64,000 nucleotides of DNA from Methanocaldococcus lauensis (GTDB taxonomy: Archaea > AGJL01 > Methanococci > Methanococcales > Methanocaldococcaceae). Positions 18,076 through 31,235 of the stretch are shown piece after piece. The stretch lies in the NCBI RefSeq assembly GCF_902827225.1, contig NZ_LR792632.1:763030-827029 (forward strand), read 5' to 3'. Made by a program: the position numbers and the translations under genes. The notes beneath the pieces are model-generated. The model did no database searches. It had not been told where the DNA came from and saw only the letters and a list, made by a program, of their open reading frames with translations. Position 1 is the stretch's first letter. Every line of letters begins with the position of its first letter.

Positions 18076-21000
18076 ATGGAAAAAGTTTTAAATGTTTTGA
18101 AGGATTTTGGTATAAAAGAACTTAGACCTCCTCAAAAAAAGGCATTAGATAGAGGACTTTTAAATAATAAAAATTTTTTAATTTCTATCCCAACTGCCTC
18201 TGGAAAAACGCTAATTGGAGAAATGGCATTAATAAATCATCTTTTAGATGAGAACAAAAAACCAACTGGTAAAAAAGGAATATTTATAGTTCCATTAAAG
18301 GCATTAGCATCAGAAAAATATGAAGAATTCAAAAATAAATATGAAAAGTATGGTTTAAGAGTAGCGTTATCAATTGGAGATTACAGTGAGGAGGAAGATT
18401 TAAGTAATTACGATTTGATTATAACCACTGCAGAAAAACTTGACTCTCTTTGGAGGCATAAAATTCCTTGGATTAATGATGTTTCAGTTGTAGTTGTTGA
18501 TGAAATTCATTTAATCAATGATGAATCAAGAGGAGGAACTTTAGAGATTTTATTAACTAAATTAAAGGAATTGGATATTCAAATTATTGGCTTGTCTGCC
18601 ACAATTGGTAATCCTGAGGAATTGGCAGAATGGTTGAATGCTGAACTTATAGTTGATGATTGGAGACCAGTTGAGTTAAAAAAGGGAATTTATAAAGAAG
18701 GAGTTATAGAGTATTTAAATGGAAGTTGTAAGAGGATAAAAGTTGAAAATAATGATATATACAGTTTAGTAGTTGATTGTATAAAAGATGGAGGTTGTTG
18801 TTTAATATTTTGTAATACGAAAAAAGGGGCGGTTAATGAAGCAAAAAAATTAAATTTAAAGAAATTTTTAACAGATGAAGAAAAGATGAAATTAAAGGAT
18901 ATTGCTGAAGAGATTTTATCAATATTAGAACCACCAACTGAAATGTGTAAAACCTTGGCTGAATGCATTTTAAATGGAGTAGCATTTCATCACGCTGGTT
19001 TAACCTATCAACATAGGAAAATTGTTGAAACTGCTTTTAGAGAGAGGTTAATTAAGGTTATTTGCTGTACTCCTACACTCTGTTTAAATGCAAATACTGA
19101 AATATTACAAGAAAGTGGATTTAAAAAGATTACAGAATTGAATAAAAATGAAAAGGTATTTGCATTGTGTGGAAAGGAAATAAAACCAGTTAGTGGATGG
19201 AAAGTTCATAAAACTCCACAGCATGAGTATAATATTGTTATAAAAACAGTAAATGGATTAGAAATTACTACAACTCCTAACCATATATTTTTAGTAAAGA
19301 ATGGAAAAGAGATTTGTGAAAAAGAAGCAAGGGAGTTAAAAGTTGGAGATTATGTGGCAACTGTTGATAAGATAAGAATTAAGGAGAAAGATATTGGTTT
19401 ATCTAATGGAGACCTTTACTTCATTGGATACTTTATAGGTGATGGCTACACAGGAGTTATAGAGAAAAATGTGTTTAAAGGCTGTCCTGACCTTGCATTT
19501 AATCCAAAATATCCACCAAATTTTGATGACTCTGAACTTCACAAAAAATATTTTTTGAAATGTAGGATATCAAAAGGTGTTGCTCATTATAGATATTCAA
19601 AAAAGCTAAGAAAAATTTTTAATAAATTAAATTTACTCACAAAAGATAACAAAAATATTGATGCATTTTGTAATCTTCCGTTGGAAAAGTTATCATACTT
19701 TATTGCAGGATTGTTTGATAGTGATGGATATATAGACTTAAATAGAAAAAATATTGAGTTTTACTCAATATCTGAAAAGCTTATCAAGAAGTTGCAGTTT
19801 GTATTGTTAAGATTTGGGATTCACAGTAGTATTAGAAAAAAGAAAACTAAATGTAAAGACATTTATGTATTGACAATTAGAGACTTTATAAGTATAAAAA
19901 GATTTTATGAAAATATTCCACTAAGGCATAAGGAAAAAAGAAGAAAATTGGAAGAAATTATAAAAAGTAAAGAAATTGCCAAGATATGGTGTGATTGTGG
20001 ATTTAAGGTAGATTTGACTATGTTTAAGCCAAGAACCAAACATCAGGAAGAACTAAATAAAAAACGAGTAAAATTACTTTTTGAACTATTGAATGGTAAA
20101 AAATTGGTTACCAACTATAAAGATTATTATTCAAAAAGAAAAAACTCACATTTTGATTTTATTATAAGAGAGAAAGTAGGTGGAAATAGGAAGGGAGTAT
20201 ATTATTCTCTAAATGATAAAGGTAGGATTTTAATGAATCTTCTTAATGAAAATATAAAAGATAAGAAGAATTTAGAAGAAATGTATAACTTCTTAGCAAA
20301 TCTTGAAAAATGTCCAGTTTGTGGCAAACCAATCCACAAAGAGATGAGGCATAGTTGGAAAAAAGAATGTTATGATGGAGATATATATTGGAGTAAAATT
20401 AAGGAAATTAAAAAAATAAAAGTAAATGACAAATATGCCTATGACATAGAACTTCCTGATGATGGAAGTAATAGCCATTATATTGTGGCAAATGGTTTTA
20501 TAGTGCATAATTCTGCTGGAATAAATTTGCCTTGTAGAAGGGTAATAGTCAAAGATTTAACGAGATATACAAATAGAGGTTTAAGATACATTCCAATTAT
20601 GGAAGTTCAACAGTGCATAGGCAGAGCTGGAAGACCAGGATTAGACCCTTATGGTGAGGGAATAATTATAGCAAAAGGTGATAGAGATTATTTGAGGGCG
20701 TATCAGATATTAACCCAAAAGCCAGAGCCAATATATTCAAAACTGTCAAATCAACATGTTTTAAGAACTCAACTTTTAGGATTAATATCTACTGGATATA
20801 TTAAGGATGAGTATGATTTAGAATCGTTTATAAAAAATACATTTTATGCTTATCAATATGGAAATTTAAGAGAGGTTGCTAAAAATATTTACGAAGTGAT
20901 TAATTTCTTAGAAGAAAATGAGTTTATTGTTGATTTTGTTCCAACAGAATTAGGAAAAAAAATTTCTGAACTTTACATAGATCCATTATCTGCCAAATAT

Positions 21001-21582
21001 ATTATAGATGGATTAAAAGAGATGGAAAAAGAGGAAGATTTATATTATTTATATTTAGTTTCAAAAACCTTAGAGATGATGCCAAATTTAAGAGTTTATA
21101 GATCTGAAGAGTTTGATTTAATCAGTGAAATGGAATATTTTGGCATAAAAAACTTTGATATAGAAGATTTAGAGGCGTTTAAAACTGCTAAAATGCTTTA
21201 TGATTGGATAAATGAAACTCCAGAAGAGAAAATTTTGAAGAAGTATAAGATTGAGCCAGGAATTTTAAGATACAAGGTAGAAAATGCTGTTTGGATTATG
21301 CACGCTTTAAAGGAAATAGCTAAGATACTAAATAAAAATACTGATATTCCTGAAAAGTTAGAGATAAGATTAGAATATGGAGCTAAAGAGGATATTATTG
21401 AGTTATTAAACATAAAATATATTGGAAGAGTTAGAGCAAGAAAATTATACAACGCTGGAATTAAATCTATTGATGATATAATAAATAATCCTTCAAAAGT
21501 TGCTCAAATTATTGGAGAAAAAATAACTAAAAAGATTTTAAATGAGTTGGGAGTTAAATATGAACAGCAAAAATTATTATAA
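18076..21582 (+). CDS. hel308: DNA helicase Hel308 with an intein
   Basis: An 1168-residue primary product; removal of a 477-residue intein leaves a 691-residue superfamily 2 helicase, the usual length. Helicase motifs visible are I (PTASGKT), II (DEIH), III (SATIGN) and VI (QCIGRAGRPG). The C-terminus has a ratchet domain and a helix-hairpin-helix (YIGRVRARKLYNAG). Hel308 unwinds lagging strands at stalled replication forks. The intein sits inside motif V (between TPTL and SAGINLP), so the host protein is inactive until splicing. The next gene, hflX, is 54 bases further on. Confidence 0.96.
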   Translation: MEKVLNVLKDFGIKELRPPQKKALDRGLLNNKNFLISIPTASGKTLIGEMALINHLLDENKKPTGKKGIFIVPLKALASEKYEEFKNKYEKYGLRVALSIGDYSEEEDLSNYDLIITTAEKLDSLWRHKIPWINDVSVVVVDEIHLINDESRGGTLEILLTKLKELDIQIIGLSATIGNPEELAEWLNAELIVDDWRPVELKKGIYKEGVIEYLNGSCKRIKVENNDIYSLVVDCIKDGGCCLIFCNTKKGAVNEAKKLNLKKFLTDEEKMKLKDIAEEILSILEPPTEMCKTLAECILNGVAFHHAGLTYQHRKIVETAFRERLIKVICCTPTLCLNANTEILQESGFKKITELNKNEKVFALCGKEIKPVSGWKVHKTPQHEYNIVIKTVNGLEITTTPNHIFLVKNGKEICEKEARELKVGDYVATVDKIRIKEKDIGLSNGDLYFIGYFIGDGYTGVIEKNVFKGCPDLAFNPKYPPNFDDSELHKKYFLKCRISKGVAHYRYSKKLRKIFNKLNLLTKDNKNIDAFCNLPLEKLSYFIAGLFDSDGYIDLNRKNIEFYSISEKLIKKLQFVLLRFGIHSSIRKKKTKCKDIYVLTIRDFISIKRFYENIPLRHKEKRRKLEEIIKSKEIAKIWCDCGFKVDLTMFKPRTKHQEELNKKRVKLLFELLNGKKLVTNYKDYYSKRKNSHFDFIIREKVGGNRKGVYYSLNDKGRILMNLLNENIKDKKNLEEMYNFLANLEKCPVCGKPIHKEMRHSWKKECYDGDIYWSKIKEIKKIKVNDKYAYDIELPDDGSNSHYIVANGFIVHNSAGINLPCRRVIVKDLTRYTNRGLRYIPIMEVQQCIGRAGRPGLDPYGEGIIIAKGDRDYLRAYQILTQKPEPIYSKLSNQHVLRTQLLGLISTGYIKDEYDLESFIKNTFYAYQYGNLREVAKNIYEVINFLEENEFIVDFVPTELGKKISELYIDPLSAKYIIDGLKEMEKEEDLYYLYLVSKTLEMMPNLRVYRSEEFDLISEMEYFGIKNFDIEDLEAFKTAKMLYDWINETPEEKILKKYKIEPGILRYKVENAVWIMHALKEIAKILNKNTDIPEKLEIRLEYGAKEDIIELLNIKYIGRVRARKLYNAGIKSIDDIINNPSKVAQIIGEKITKKILNELGVKYEQQKLL
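19081..20511 (+). mobile_element. Intein with LAGLIDADG homing endonuclease
   Basis: This element covers residues 336-812 of the Hel308 product. It begins with Cys (CLNANTEIL) and ends with the dipeptide His-Asn in GFIVHN, with Ser as the +1 extein residue, which are the canonical splice junctions. Block B is TTPNHIFLV. Two dodecapeptide endonuclease motifs are visible: FIGYFIGDGY and FIAGLFDSDGY. Both have their acidic residue, so the endonuclease may be active. Removing the segment joins TPTL to SAGIN and restores the uninterrupted helicase motif V. A CxxC-containing section near the end (CPVCGKP) is an additional feature. Confidence 0.95.
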
Positions 21583-21636
21583 AAAGAACAAAATTTATAT
21601 ATTGGATTTTTGTAATATTTTATTAAAAAATAAAAA

Positions 21637-22860
21637 ATGGAGGGAGAGAAGATTAAGGCAATCTTAATTTTAAGAAAAGATCATAAAAATGATAATAAAA
21701 GTATGGAGGAATTGGTAGAATTGGCAAGTGTTCTTTACGAACCTGTGGAAACAGTAATTCAAATAAGAAAACCAGACCCAAAATATCAAATTGGTTGTGG
21801 ATTAGTAGAAAAGTTATCTAAAAAAATTAGAGAAAAAAATATTGACATTGTTATATTTGGAAATAAATTAACTCCATCACAAAAATACAACTTGGCAAAA
21901 AAATTTAAAGTAGAGGTTATTGACAAAATAGAACTTGTTTTGAGAATATTCTATAAGCATGCGAGAACTAAAGAGGCACAACTACAGGTTAGATTGGCAG
22001 AGTTGCAGTATGAACTACCAAGGGCGAGGGAAAAGGTAAGATTGGCTAAGATGGGAGAACAACCAGGGTTTGGTGGTTATGGAGATTACGAAGTTGAAAA
22101 ATACTATCAAAAAATAAAAAGAGAGATAGTTAATATAAAAAGAAAATTAGAAAAGGTTAAGGAGCATAGAAAAATAACAAGAAAAAGTAGGGAAAAATTT
22201 GATACTGTTGGATTAATTGGATACACAAATGCAGGGAAAACAAGTTTATTGAATGCTTTAACTGGAGAAAGAAAAGAAGCAAAGAATCAAGTTTTTACAA
22301 CATTAACTACAACTACAAGGGCTATAAAGCATATTAAGAGAAAGATATTGGTTACTGATACTGTTGGTTTTATAGATGATCTACCACCATTTATGATTGA
22401 GGCGTTTTTATCTACAATAGAGGAAAGTGCAAATAGTGATGTAATATTAATTGTTGTAGATGCCTCTGATGAGATTGATGAAATTAGAAGAAAGTTAAAG
22501 GTATGCCATGAAATTTTAAGTAAAATTAACTGTAAGTCTCCTATAATAACCGTATTTAATAAAGTAGATAAAATAACTGAAGAAAAAAAGAAGTTAATTT
22601 TAGAAAAGTTAGACAGATACATTGTAAATCCTATATTTGTGTCTGCAAAGTATCACATAAATATAAATAAATTAATTGATATGATTATGGATAAGTTAAA
22701 TCTTTCAATTGGAACAATAGAGACGGATAATCCTAAATTAGTATCTTACTTATATGAAAACACTGAAATTATTGAGGATATTATAGATGATAATAAGCAT
22801 ATTATAACATTTAGAGCAAAAGAAAGAGATGTAAATAGAATTTTAAAAGTATCTAATTAA
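21637..22860 (+). CDS. hflX: GTPase HflX
   Basis: A 407-residue ribosome-associated GTPase. The N-terminal part (residues 1-190) has the HflX subdomain with its glycine-rich GEQPGFGGYGDYEVEKYYQKIKR and a helical linker. The G domain shows G1 GYTNAGKT, G3 DTVGF, G4 NKVDK and G5 SAK. HflX binds the large subunit and splits stalled ribosomes in bacteria; archaeal orthologues bind the 50S subunit. The ATG is preceded by an A-rich stretch without a good ribosome-binding site, so it may be translated from a short leader. Confidence 0.92.
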   Translation: MEGEKIKAILILRKDHKNDNKSMEELVELASVLYEPVETVIQIRKPDPKYQIGCGLVEKLSKKIREKNIDIVIFGNKLTPSQKYNLAKKFKVEVIDKIELVLRIFYKHARTKEAQLQVRLAELQYELPRAREKVRLAKMGEQPGFGGYGDYEVEKYYQKIKREIVNIKRKLEKVKEHRKITRKSREKFDTVGLIGYTNAGKTSLLNALTGERKEAKNQVFTTLTTTTRAIKHIKRKILVTDTVGFIDDLPPFMIEAFLSTIEESANSDVILIVVDASDEIDEIRRKLKVCHEILSKINCKSPIITVFNKVDKITEEKKKLILEKLDRYIVNPIFVSAKYHININKLIDMIMDKLNLSIGTIETDNPKLVSYLYENTEIIEDIIDDNKHIITFRAKERDVNRILKVSN

Positions 22861-22872
22861 AAGGTGGTTAAT

Positions 22873-23715
22873 TTGGATATATTGAAAAATCTACCTGTTA
22901 CAGATAACCATATTCACGTTGATGATGTAAATGGTTATGGGGCCATAAAAGTGGCTAAAATATTCTATAATGCTGGAGGAAAGGTAATGATAGTTTTAAA
23001 TAAGCCAACATTTGATGGACATTTAACAAGATCAATGGATATTTTAGTTAGAGATGTAGAGAAAATAAATAAAGAGACTCCAGTTAAAGCCTTTGGATTA
23101 GTAGGAGTACATCCTGCTGAATTAACTTATCTAATGAAATTTATGAGTTTAGAGGAAGCAAAAGAAAAAATTATTAACGCTTTAAATTATGCAAAAAAAC
23201 TTGTGGAAGAGAATGATTTTATTGTTGGTATTGGAGAAGTAGGGAGACCACATTATAAAGTTAATGATGATGTTTGGAAAACTTCAAATGAGATTTTAAA
23301 ATATTGTATGTCTTTGGCAAAAGATTTAGACTGTGCTATTCAAATTCACGCTGAGAGTTCTACAGAAGAGCAATTTAAAGAATTTTCTGAAATGGCTAAA
23401 AAAGTTAATTTAAATCCTGAAAGGGTTGTGAAACATCACTGTGGAGATATGGTAGTAGAAGGAGAAAAGTATGGTATATTTCCATCAATTTTAGCTTCAA
23501 GAGTTAATGAGAATGTTGTTAAAAAATCTCTAAGATTTGTAATGGAAACTGACTACATAGATGATTTAAAGAGACCAGGAGTAGTTTTGGGGATAAAAAC
23601 AGTTCCAAGAGTTACAAGAAAATTAATTGAAAAAGATGTCTTAGATGAAGATAAGGTTTATAAAATTCATAAAGAGAATATAGAAAAGATTTATAAGATT
23701 GATTTAGATCTTTAA
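22873..23715 (+). CDS. TatD-like metal-dependent hydrolase
   Basis: A 280-residue amidohydrolase-fold protein. Metal ligands are placed as in TatD nucleases: DNHIHVD near the N-terminus, IGEVGRPHY, QIHAES, KHHCGD and METDYIDD. AAGGTGGT at 22861-22868 is best used with TTG at 22873; the frame itself is open from GTG at 22864. It follows hflX by a few bases and probably shares its mRNA. TatD proteins act as DNases or other phosphoesterases; the substrate here is unknown. Confidence 0.85.
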   Translation: MDILKNLPVTDNHIHVDDVNGYGAIKVAKIFYNAGGKVMIVLNKPTFDGHLTRSMDILVRDVEKINKETPVKAFGLVGVHPAELTYLMKFMSLEEAKEKIINALNYAKKLVEENDFIVGIGEVGRPHYKVNDDVWKTSNEILKYCMSLAKDLDCAIQIHAESSTEEQFKEFSEMAKKVNLNPERVVKHHCGDMVVEGEKYGIFPSILASRVNENVVKKSLRFVMETDYIDDLKRPGVVLGIKTVPRVTRKLIEKDVLDEDKVYKIHKENIEKIYKIDLDL

Positions 23716-23726
23716 ATGCAATTTTT

Positions 23727-23852
23727 TTATTTTTGCATATTAAAATGGTTTTCAATCCTTTTGAGAATTTCTTTTATTTCAATTAATGTCTCTGTTTGCT
23801 TATCTAACTTATCAAGGAAGAAATGTTTCCATCCTTGTTTTAATAAACCCAT
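23727..23852 (-). CDS. Possible small protein of 41 residues
   Basis: A minus-strand frame that begins ATGGGTTTA and reads MGLLKQGWKHFFLDKLDKQ then a helical, charged part (LIEIKEILKRIENHF). It looks like a real amphipathic helix rather than noise. A GGAGGGTGA site lies 9 bases upstream but is buried in a 10-bp hairpin (23851-23873), so translation would need that hairpin to open. It converges on the TatD-like gene. The alternative is a chance frame inside a repeated element, because a related sequence near 30517-30571 carries no such protein. Confidence 0.42.
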   Translation of the reverse strand: MGLLKQGWKHFFLDKLDKQTETLIEIKEILKRIENHFNMQK

Positions 23853-23873
23853 AGGAGGGTTTCACCCTCCTAT
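23851..23873 (-). promoter_or_regulatory. Hairpin covering a ribosome-binding site
   Basis: A perfect 10-bp stem, ATAGGAGGGT at 23851-23860 with ACCCTCCTAT at 23864-23873, and a TTC loop (plus-strand reading). On the minus strand the 5' arm holds GGAGGGTGA and the 3' arm runs into the ATG of the small frame at 23852. In the plus direction it would sit about 135 bases after the TatD-like gene and could act as a processing site; there is no T-run after it. Confidence 0.5.
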
Positions 23874-24497
23874 TGGTATACCCCCAGAGTATTCTATTTT
23901 TTATTTGTTATTCCTTGTTTTAATGGACTAAGTATTCAAATCCTACCAACTATTGCTTATTCTATATTCAAACTCCTATATAAATCTTTCTTTTAACACT
24001 CGATTTTTCTGACTGCCTGATTATCAAAGTATTTATAAGAGTAAGAAAGGTTGTGCAATAATTTTATAAATACAATACACAACCACAAACAAAAATCTCA
24101 ATAATTAAAAGTTATTTTATATCTTTAAAAATAAAATCAAACTTAAAACACATAAAATAAAAACAAACAATCAAAATCTCTAAAAAATCTAAATTTTAAT
24201 CAGAAAAAATTAGTAATACTTTTTACTAATTTTCTAGTACCAAATCCAAACAACCCCTTTATAAAAGCAAGAAAGTAAAATTAAAAAATCTAATATATAT
24301 ATTAAAAACTTTATTTACAACATATTCTTTCTATTAACTCTAATATCCATAGGGAATTTCTCATTCTCAATAATATCAAAAATTAAATAAATAAATTTAT
24401 TGGCTTCTTCAAAATCTTTTTGTTTAAATTAATTTTTATATAGAAAAAGTAGTGAATGTAATAAATAAAATAACGATTAAAATTTTATGGTGTAACA
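23853..24497. other. Long A+T-rich intergenic region
   Basis: About 645 bases between a small minus-strand frame and ubiX. It holds the hairpin described separately, a second TTAAAACAAGGA word (minus strand, near 23913-23924) that repeats the one at 23835-23846, a 7-bp inverted repeat GGTTGTG/CACAACC (24049-24055 and 24078-24084) with a 22-base loop, two similar tracts TTTATAAGAGTAAGAAAG and TTTATAAAAGCAAGAAAG (near 24032 and 24259), and a 37-codon gene remnant near its right end. I see no complete gene or tRNA in it. Confidence 0.6.
24315..24428 (-). pseudogene. Possible gene remnant (C-terminal fragment)
   Basis: A 37-codon minus-strand open stretch between two stops, with protein-like composition: FKQKDFEEANKFIYLIFDII followed by ENEKFPMDIRVNRKNML. 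It has no start codon or ribosome-binding site at its 5' end. The upstream sequence is stop-rich, so it looks like the tail of a decayed gene. The family is not recognised. Confidence 0.35.
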
Positions 24498-25049
24498 ATG
24501 AAAATTATAGTTTGCATAACCGGAGCAAGTGGCGTTATCTATGCAAAGAGATTGTTAGAAGTTTTAAAGGATAAAGTAGAAGTAGATTTAATTATATCAA
24601 ACTCAGCAAAAAAAATAATTAGAAAGGAGTTAAATATTGATTGGAAAGAGTTAATAAAATTTGCCACAAATTATTATGAAAATGATGATTTTTTTTCACC
24701 AATTGCCTCTGGCTCTAATAAGTTTGATGCAGTCATAGTTATTCCTTGCTCAATGAAAACACTATCAGCAATTGCTAATGGATATTCATCAAATTTAATA
24801 GTTAGAGTTTGTGACATTGCTTTAAAAGAGAGAAGAAAATTAATTATTATGCCCAGAGAAATGCCATTAAATAGCATACATTTAGAAAACATGCTAAAAT
24901 TGTCAAACTTAGGGGCTGTAATAATGCCTCCTATTCCAGCGTTTTATCACAAACCAAAAAACATTGATGACATAGTTAATTTTGTTGTTGGAAGAGTTTT
25001 AGACATTTTAGGAATAGAAAATAATTTATTTAAAAGATGGGGTGAATAA
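24498..25049 (+). CDS. ubiX: Flavin prenyltransferase UbiX
   Basis: A 183-residue flavoprotein. It joins dimethylallyl phosphate to FMN to make the prenylated flavin used by UbiD-type decarboxylases. The FMN-binding start [14 protein letters not shown], the [30 protein letters not shown] core and PREMPL are family signatures. ATGGTGTAACA before the ATG contains a weak GGTG site. It is probably co-transcribed with srp54, which starts 32 bases after it. No UbiD homologue is in the window. Confidence 0.93.
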   Translation: MKIIVCITGASGVIYAKRLLEVLKDKVEVDLIISNSAKKIIRKELNIDWKELIKFATNYYENDDFFSPIASGSNKFDAVIVIPCSMKTLSAIANGYSSNLIVRVCDIALKERRKLIIMPREMPLNSIHLENMLKLSNLGAVIMPPIPAFYHKPKNIDDIVNFVVGRVLDILGIENNLFKRWGE

Positions 25050-25081
25050 TTTTAAAAATTAAGAAAATAGTGGTGATGTTT

Positions 25082-26437
<1,356 letters not shown>

Positions 26438-26580
26438 TTATTCCTATTTTCCATCTATTCTTACCTTATGGATGTATTTTATTGTTTTATTTTTTTATTT
26501 GAAAATATTTTATGAAAATTTTTATATGCTATATATTAAATACTTTCAAATAATCTAAAAATCTTTTAGAGGTTAGAATT

Positions 26581-28104
26581 ATGAAAACAATTCAGGAAAT
26601 TAACGAAAAAATTAAAAAAGGAGAGGCAGTTGTAGTAACGGCGGAAGAGATGATAAAAATCGTAGAAGAGGAAGGTAGCAAAAGAGCGGCTGATTATGTT
26701 GATGTTGTAACTACAGGAACTTTTGGAGCAATGTGTTCATCTGGTGTATTTATAAACTTTGGACATTCGGATCCTCCTATAAAGATGCTAAAAATATATT
26801 TAAACAATGTTGAAGCGTATGGTGGTTTAGCGGCTGTTGATGCATATATTGGAGCTTCTCAACCAAATGAAGATCCTGATATTGATATCAATTATGGAGG
26901 AGCACATGTCATAGAGGATCTCGTTAGAGGAAAGGAAATTGAACTATATGCAGAAGGATATACAACAGACTGCTATCCAAGAAAAGATGTAAATGTTAAG
27001 ATTAGTCTAAAAGATGTTAATCAGGCTATTATGGTAAATCCAAGGAATTGTTATCAAACATACGCGGCGGCAACAAACAGTAGAGAGGAGAAAATTTATA
27101 CTTATATGGGAATACTACTTCCAGAATACAGTAATGTTCATTACTCAGGGGCTGGACAACTAAATCCTCTACAAAATGACTATGATCCTCAAACTAAGTC
27201 TTATAATACAATAGGTATTGGGACAAGAATATTCTTAGGAGGAGGAGTTGGATATATAATAGGAGAAGGGACTCAACATAATCCTCCATTTGGGACATTG
27301 ATGGTAAAAGGAGATTTAAAAACAATGGATCCAAAATTTGTAAGAGCCGCTACAATGCCAAGATATGGAAGCACATTATATATTGGAATTGGTGTTCCAA
27401 TACCTGTTTTAAATGAAAAAATTGCTGAAAGATGTGCAATTAAAGATGAAGATATTGAAGTGCCAATTTATGATTATGGAGTTCCAAGGAGAGATAGACC
27501 ATTAGTAGCAAAAACTAATTATAAAGAGTTGAGAAGTGGAAAAATAACTTTAAGGGTTAATATAGATGGAAAAGAAGTTGAAAAAACTGTAAAGACTGGG
27601 CCAGTATCAAGTTATAAAATGGCAAGGGAAGTTGCTGAAACATTAAAAAAATGGATTTTAGATGGAAGATTTTTATTAACTGAAAGAGTTGATACCTTAG
27701 GAAGAGCCGAATGTAAGCCAATGAAATCTCCAATTACTTTAGTTAGAGATATACTAAGTAAGCCACCAATAGTTGCGCCAAGTAACATAACAATAATGGA
27801 AGCTGCTAAAATCCTAATTGAACACAATATAAACCACTTACCAATAGTTGATGAGTACGGTAAATTAATAGGAATTATAACATCTTGGGATATTGCCAAG
27901 GCATTAGCACAAAACAAAAAAACAATTGAGGAAATTATGACAAGAAATGTAATTACCGCCTATGAAAATGAGCCTGTTGATCATGTAGCTAAAAAAATGA
28001 GTGAGCATAACATTTCAGGAGTTCCAGTTGTTGATGAAAATAGAATAGTTGTAGGAATTATTACATCAGAAGATATTTCAAGACTATTTGGGGGGAAAAA
28101 ATGA
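26581..28104 (+). CDS. Homocysteine biosynthesis protein (DUF39 + CBS pair)
   Basis: A 507-residue protein with a DUF39/HcyBio domain (about residues 1-370; conserved cysteines in GAMCSSGVF and NPRNCYQ) and two C-terminal CBS domains (about 388-505). The family converts aspartate semialdehyde plus a sulfur donor to homocysteine in methanogens, working with the small NIL-ferredoxin encoded next. The CBS pair in the Methanocaldococcus homologue binds SAM or MTA, so feedback by pathway products is likely. The stop overlaps the ATG of the partner by 4 bases, a strong sign of coupling. Confidence 0.92.
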   Translation: MKTIQEINEKIKKGEAVVVTAEEMIKIVEEEGSKRAADYVDVVTTGTFGAMCSSGVFINFGHSDPPIKMLKIYLNNVEAYGGLAAVDAYIGASQPNEDPDIDINYGGAHVIEDLVRGKEIELYAEGYTTDCYPRKDVNVKISLKDVNQAIMVNPRNCYQTYAAATNSREEKIYTYMGILLPEYSNVHYSGAGQLNPLQNDYDPQTKSYNTIGIGTRIFLGGGVGYIIGEGTQHNPPFGTLMVKGDLKTMDPKFVRAATMPRYGSTLYIGIGVPIPVLNEKIAERCAIKDEDIEVPIYDYGVPRRDRPLVAKTNYKELRSGKITLRVNIDGKEVEKTVKTGPVSSYKMAREVAETLKKWILDGRFLLTERVDTLGRAECKPMKSPITLVRDILSKPPIVAPSNITIMEAAKILIEHNINHLPIVDEYGKLIGIITSWDIAKALAQNKKTIEEIMTRNVITAYENEPVDHVAKKMSEHNISGVPVVDENRIVVGIITSEDISRLFGGKK

Positions 28105-28496
28105 AGAAAAAAATATTCTATTGGACAGATTCCGAGCATATAAATAAACCAGTTATCTCTGACACTATTTTAAATACCGGAGTGAAAATAAATATTTTAA
28201 AAGCAAAAGTAGAGCCTCAAGAGGCATTTTTAATATTAGAGTTATTTGGTAGTAAGGAACAAATTGAAAATGCATTAAAATATTTATCAAAATTTGGAGA
28301 GATTGAAGAAATTTCTAAAGTTATAAAAAGAGATTTAGAAAAATGTGTTCATTGCGGATGCTGTATAACACAATGTCCATTAAATGTGATTTATTTGGAT
28401 GAAGATTATAATGTAGTTTTTAAAGAAGAGGAATGTGTTGGATGTAAAAACTGTATGAAAGCCTGTCCATTCAAAGCTATTGAGATTATTGAATAA
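28101..28496 (+). CDS. NIL domain-ferredoxin, homocysteine biosynthesis partner
   Basis: A 131-residue protein with an N-terminal NIL domain (about residues 22-75) and two C-terminal [4Fe-4S] motifs: [12 protein letters not shown] and [12 protein letters not shown]. Genetic work in methanogens links this protein with the DUF39 protein in making homocysteine from aspartate semialdehyde, with the clusters supplying electrons for sulfur reduction. It overlaps the upstream gene by 4 bases. Confidence 0.93.
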   Translation: MKKKIFYWTDSEHINKPVISDTILNTGVKINILKAKVEPQEAFLILELFGSKEQIENALKYLSKFGEIEEISKVIKRDLEKCVHCGCCITQCPLNVIYLDEDYNVVFKEEECVGCKNCMKACPFKAIEIIE

Positions 28497-28754
28497 TTAT
28501 TTCTTTTTAATGTTACAATTAATGTATCTTTCTATTGATAAACCTATTATTAAGCATTCTCTTGCCTCTTCATATCTTCCTAAAATTCTTAATGCTAATG
28601 CTTTGTTATAATATGCATCTCTATAAAATGGATTTAATTCTATTGCTTTATTAAAATATTCTAATGCCTTTTTTACATCTCCTTTATTTCCAACCTCAAC
28701 GCCTTTTTTATAATAATAAATTGCCTTTTCATTATTATCTTTGTTATTTTCCAT
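28497..28754 (-). CDS. TPR-repeat protein
   Basis: An 85-residue protein with two tetratricopeptide repeats (AIYYYKKGVEVGNKGDVKKA and ALEYFNKAIELNPFYRDAY) and part of a third (KALALRILGRYEEARECLIIGL). The frame is open from 28832, but GGTGCT before the ATG at 28754 supports the short form. It ends in the base next to the convergent ferredoxin gene. TPRs mediate protein contact; no partner can be named. Confidence 0.78.
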   Translation of the reverse strand: MENNKDNNEKAIYYYKKGVEVGNKGDVKKALEYFNKAIELNPFYRDAYYNKALALRILGRYEEARECLIIGLSIERYINCNIKKK

Positions 28755-28785
28755 ATTAGCACCAAAATTAAAATTTATAAAGTAT

Positions 28786-30579
<1,794 letters not shown>

Positions 30580-31137
30580 TTATTTTACACACTTTTCAAC
30601 GAAGTATTTATAAACTTTATAACCATCATCTGAGAGCTCTGGATGGAAGGATAAAGCCATATATCTTCCTTGTCTAACTCCAACTATTTTATCTTCATCT
30701 CTTGCAATAATTTCTACATCGTTACTTAAAATTTTATCAACTACTGGGGCTCTTATAAATACTCCATAAACTTTCCCCAAATCTTTAAATTCAATTTCTT
30801 TTTCAAAACTATCTTTTTGCCTTCCATAGGCGTTTCTTTTTACAGTAATATCCATTAATTCTAATAGTATTTGATTAAGCCCAGTGCCTTTTGATAATAA
30901 AACCATTCCAGCGCATGTTCCTAAAATTGGCAGATTGAAGTTTTTTATTTTTTCTAATAACCCATACTTTTTCATTAATTTTCCTATAGTTGTACTCTCT
31001 CCACCAGGTATTATTAATGCATCTATCTCTTTTAAATCTCCAACTCTTTTAACTTTCTTTGGCTCATATCCTGCCTTTAAAATTGCCTCTTCATGTTCTT
31101 CTACATCTCCCTGAATGGCTAATACGCCAATAACCAT
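30580..31137 (-). CDS. pdxT: Pyridoxal 5'-phosphate synthase glutaminase subunit
   Basis: A 185-residue class I glutamine amidotransferase that supplies ammonia to PdxS for vitamin B6 synthesis. The catalytic cysteine is in GTCAGMVLL and the His-Glu of the triad is in SFHPELSDD. The start [16 protein letters not shown] is the family signature with its oxyanion strand. GGATGGTAGATT precedes the ATG. PdxS is not encoded in the window. Confidence 0.95.
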   Translation of the reverse strand: MVIGVLAIQGDVEEHEEAILKAGYEPKKVKRVGDLKEIDALIIPGGESTTIGKLMKKYGLLEKIKNFNLPILGTCAGMVLLSKGTGLNQILLELMDITVKRNAYGRQKDSFEKEIEFKDLGKVYGVFIRAPVVDKILSNDVEIIARDEDKIVGVRQGRYMALSFHPELSDDGYKVYKYFVEKCVK

Positions 31138-31235
31138 AATCTACCATCCTCTTTTTTCTTTCACAATTATATAAATATCAAAACATACACATAATATTAC
31201 TAAAATTACTAATATAAATACTAATGTGTGAAATT

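Noticed and set aside
23825..23850. CRISPR-like repeat ends (GGATGGAAAC, TTAAAACAAGGA) near 23830 and at 30517
   Set aside because: There is no series of regular repeats and spacers; distances are about 80 bases once and 6.7 kb otherwise, and one copy reads as part of a small protein frame.
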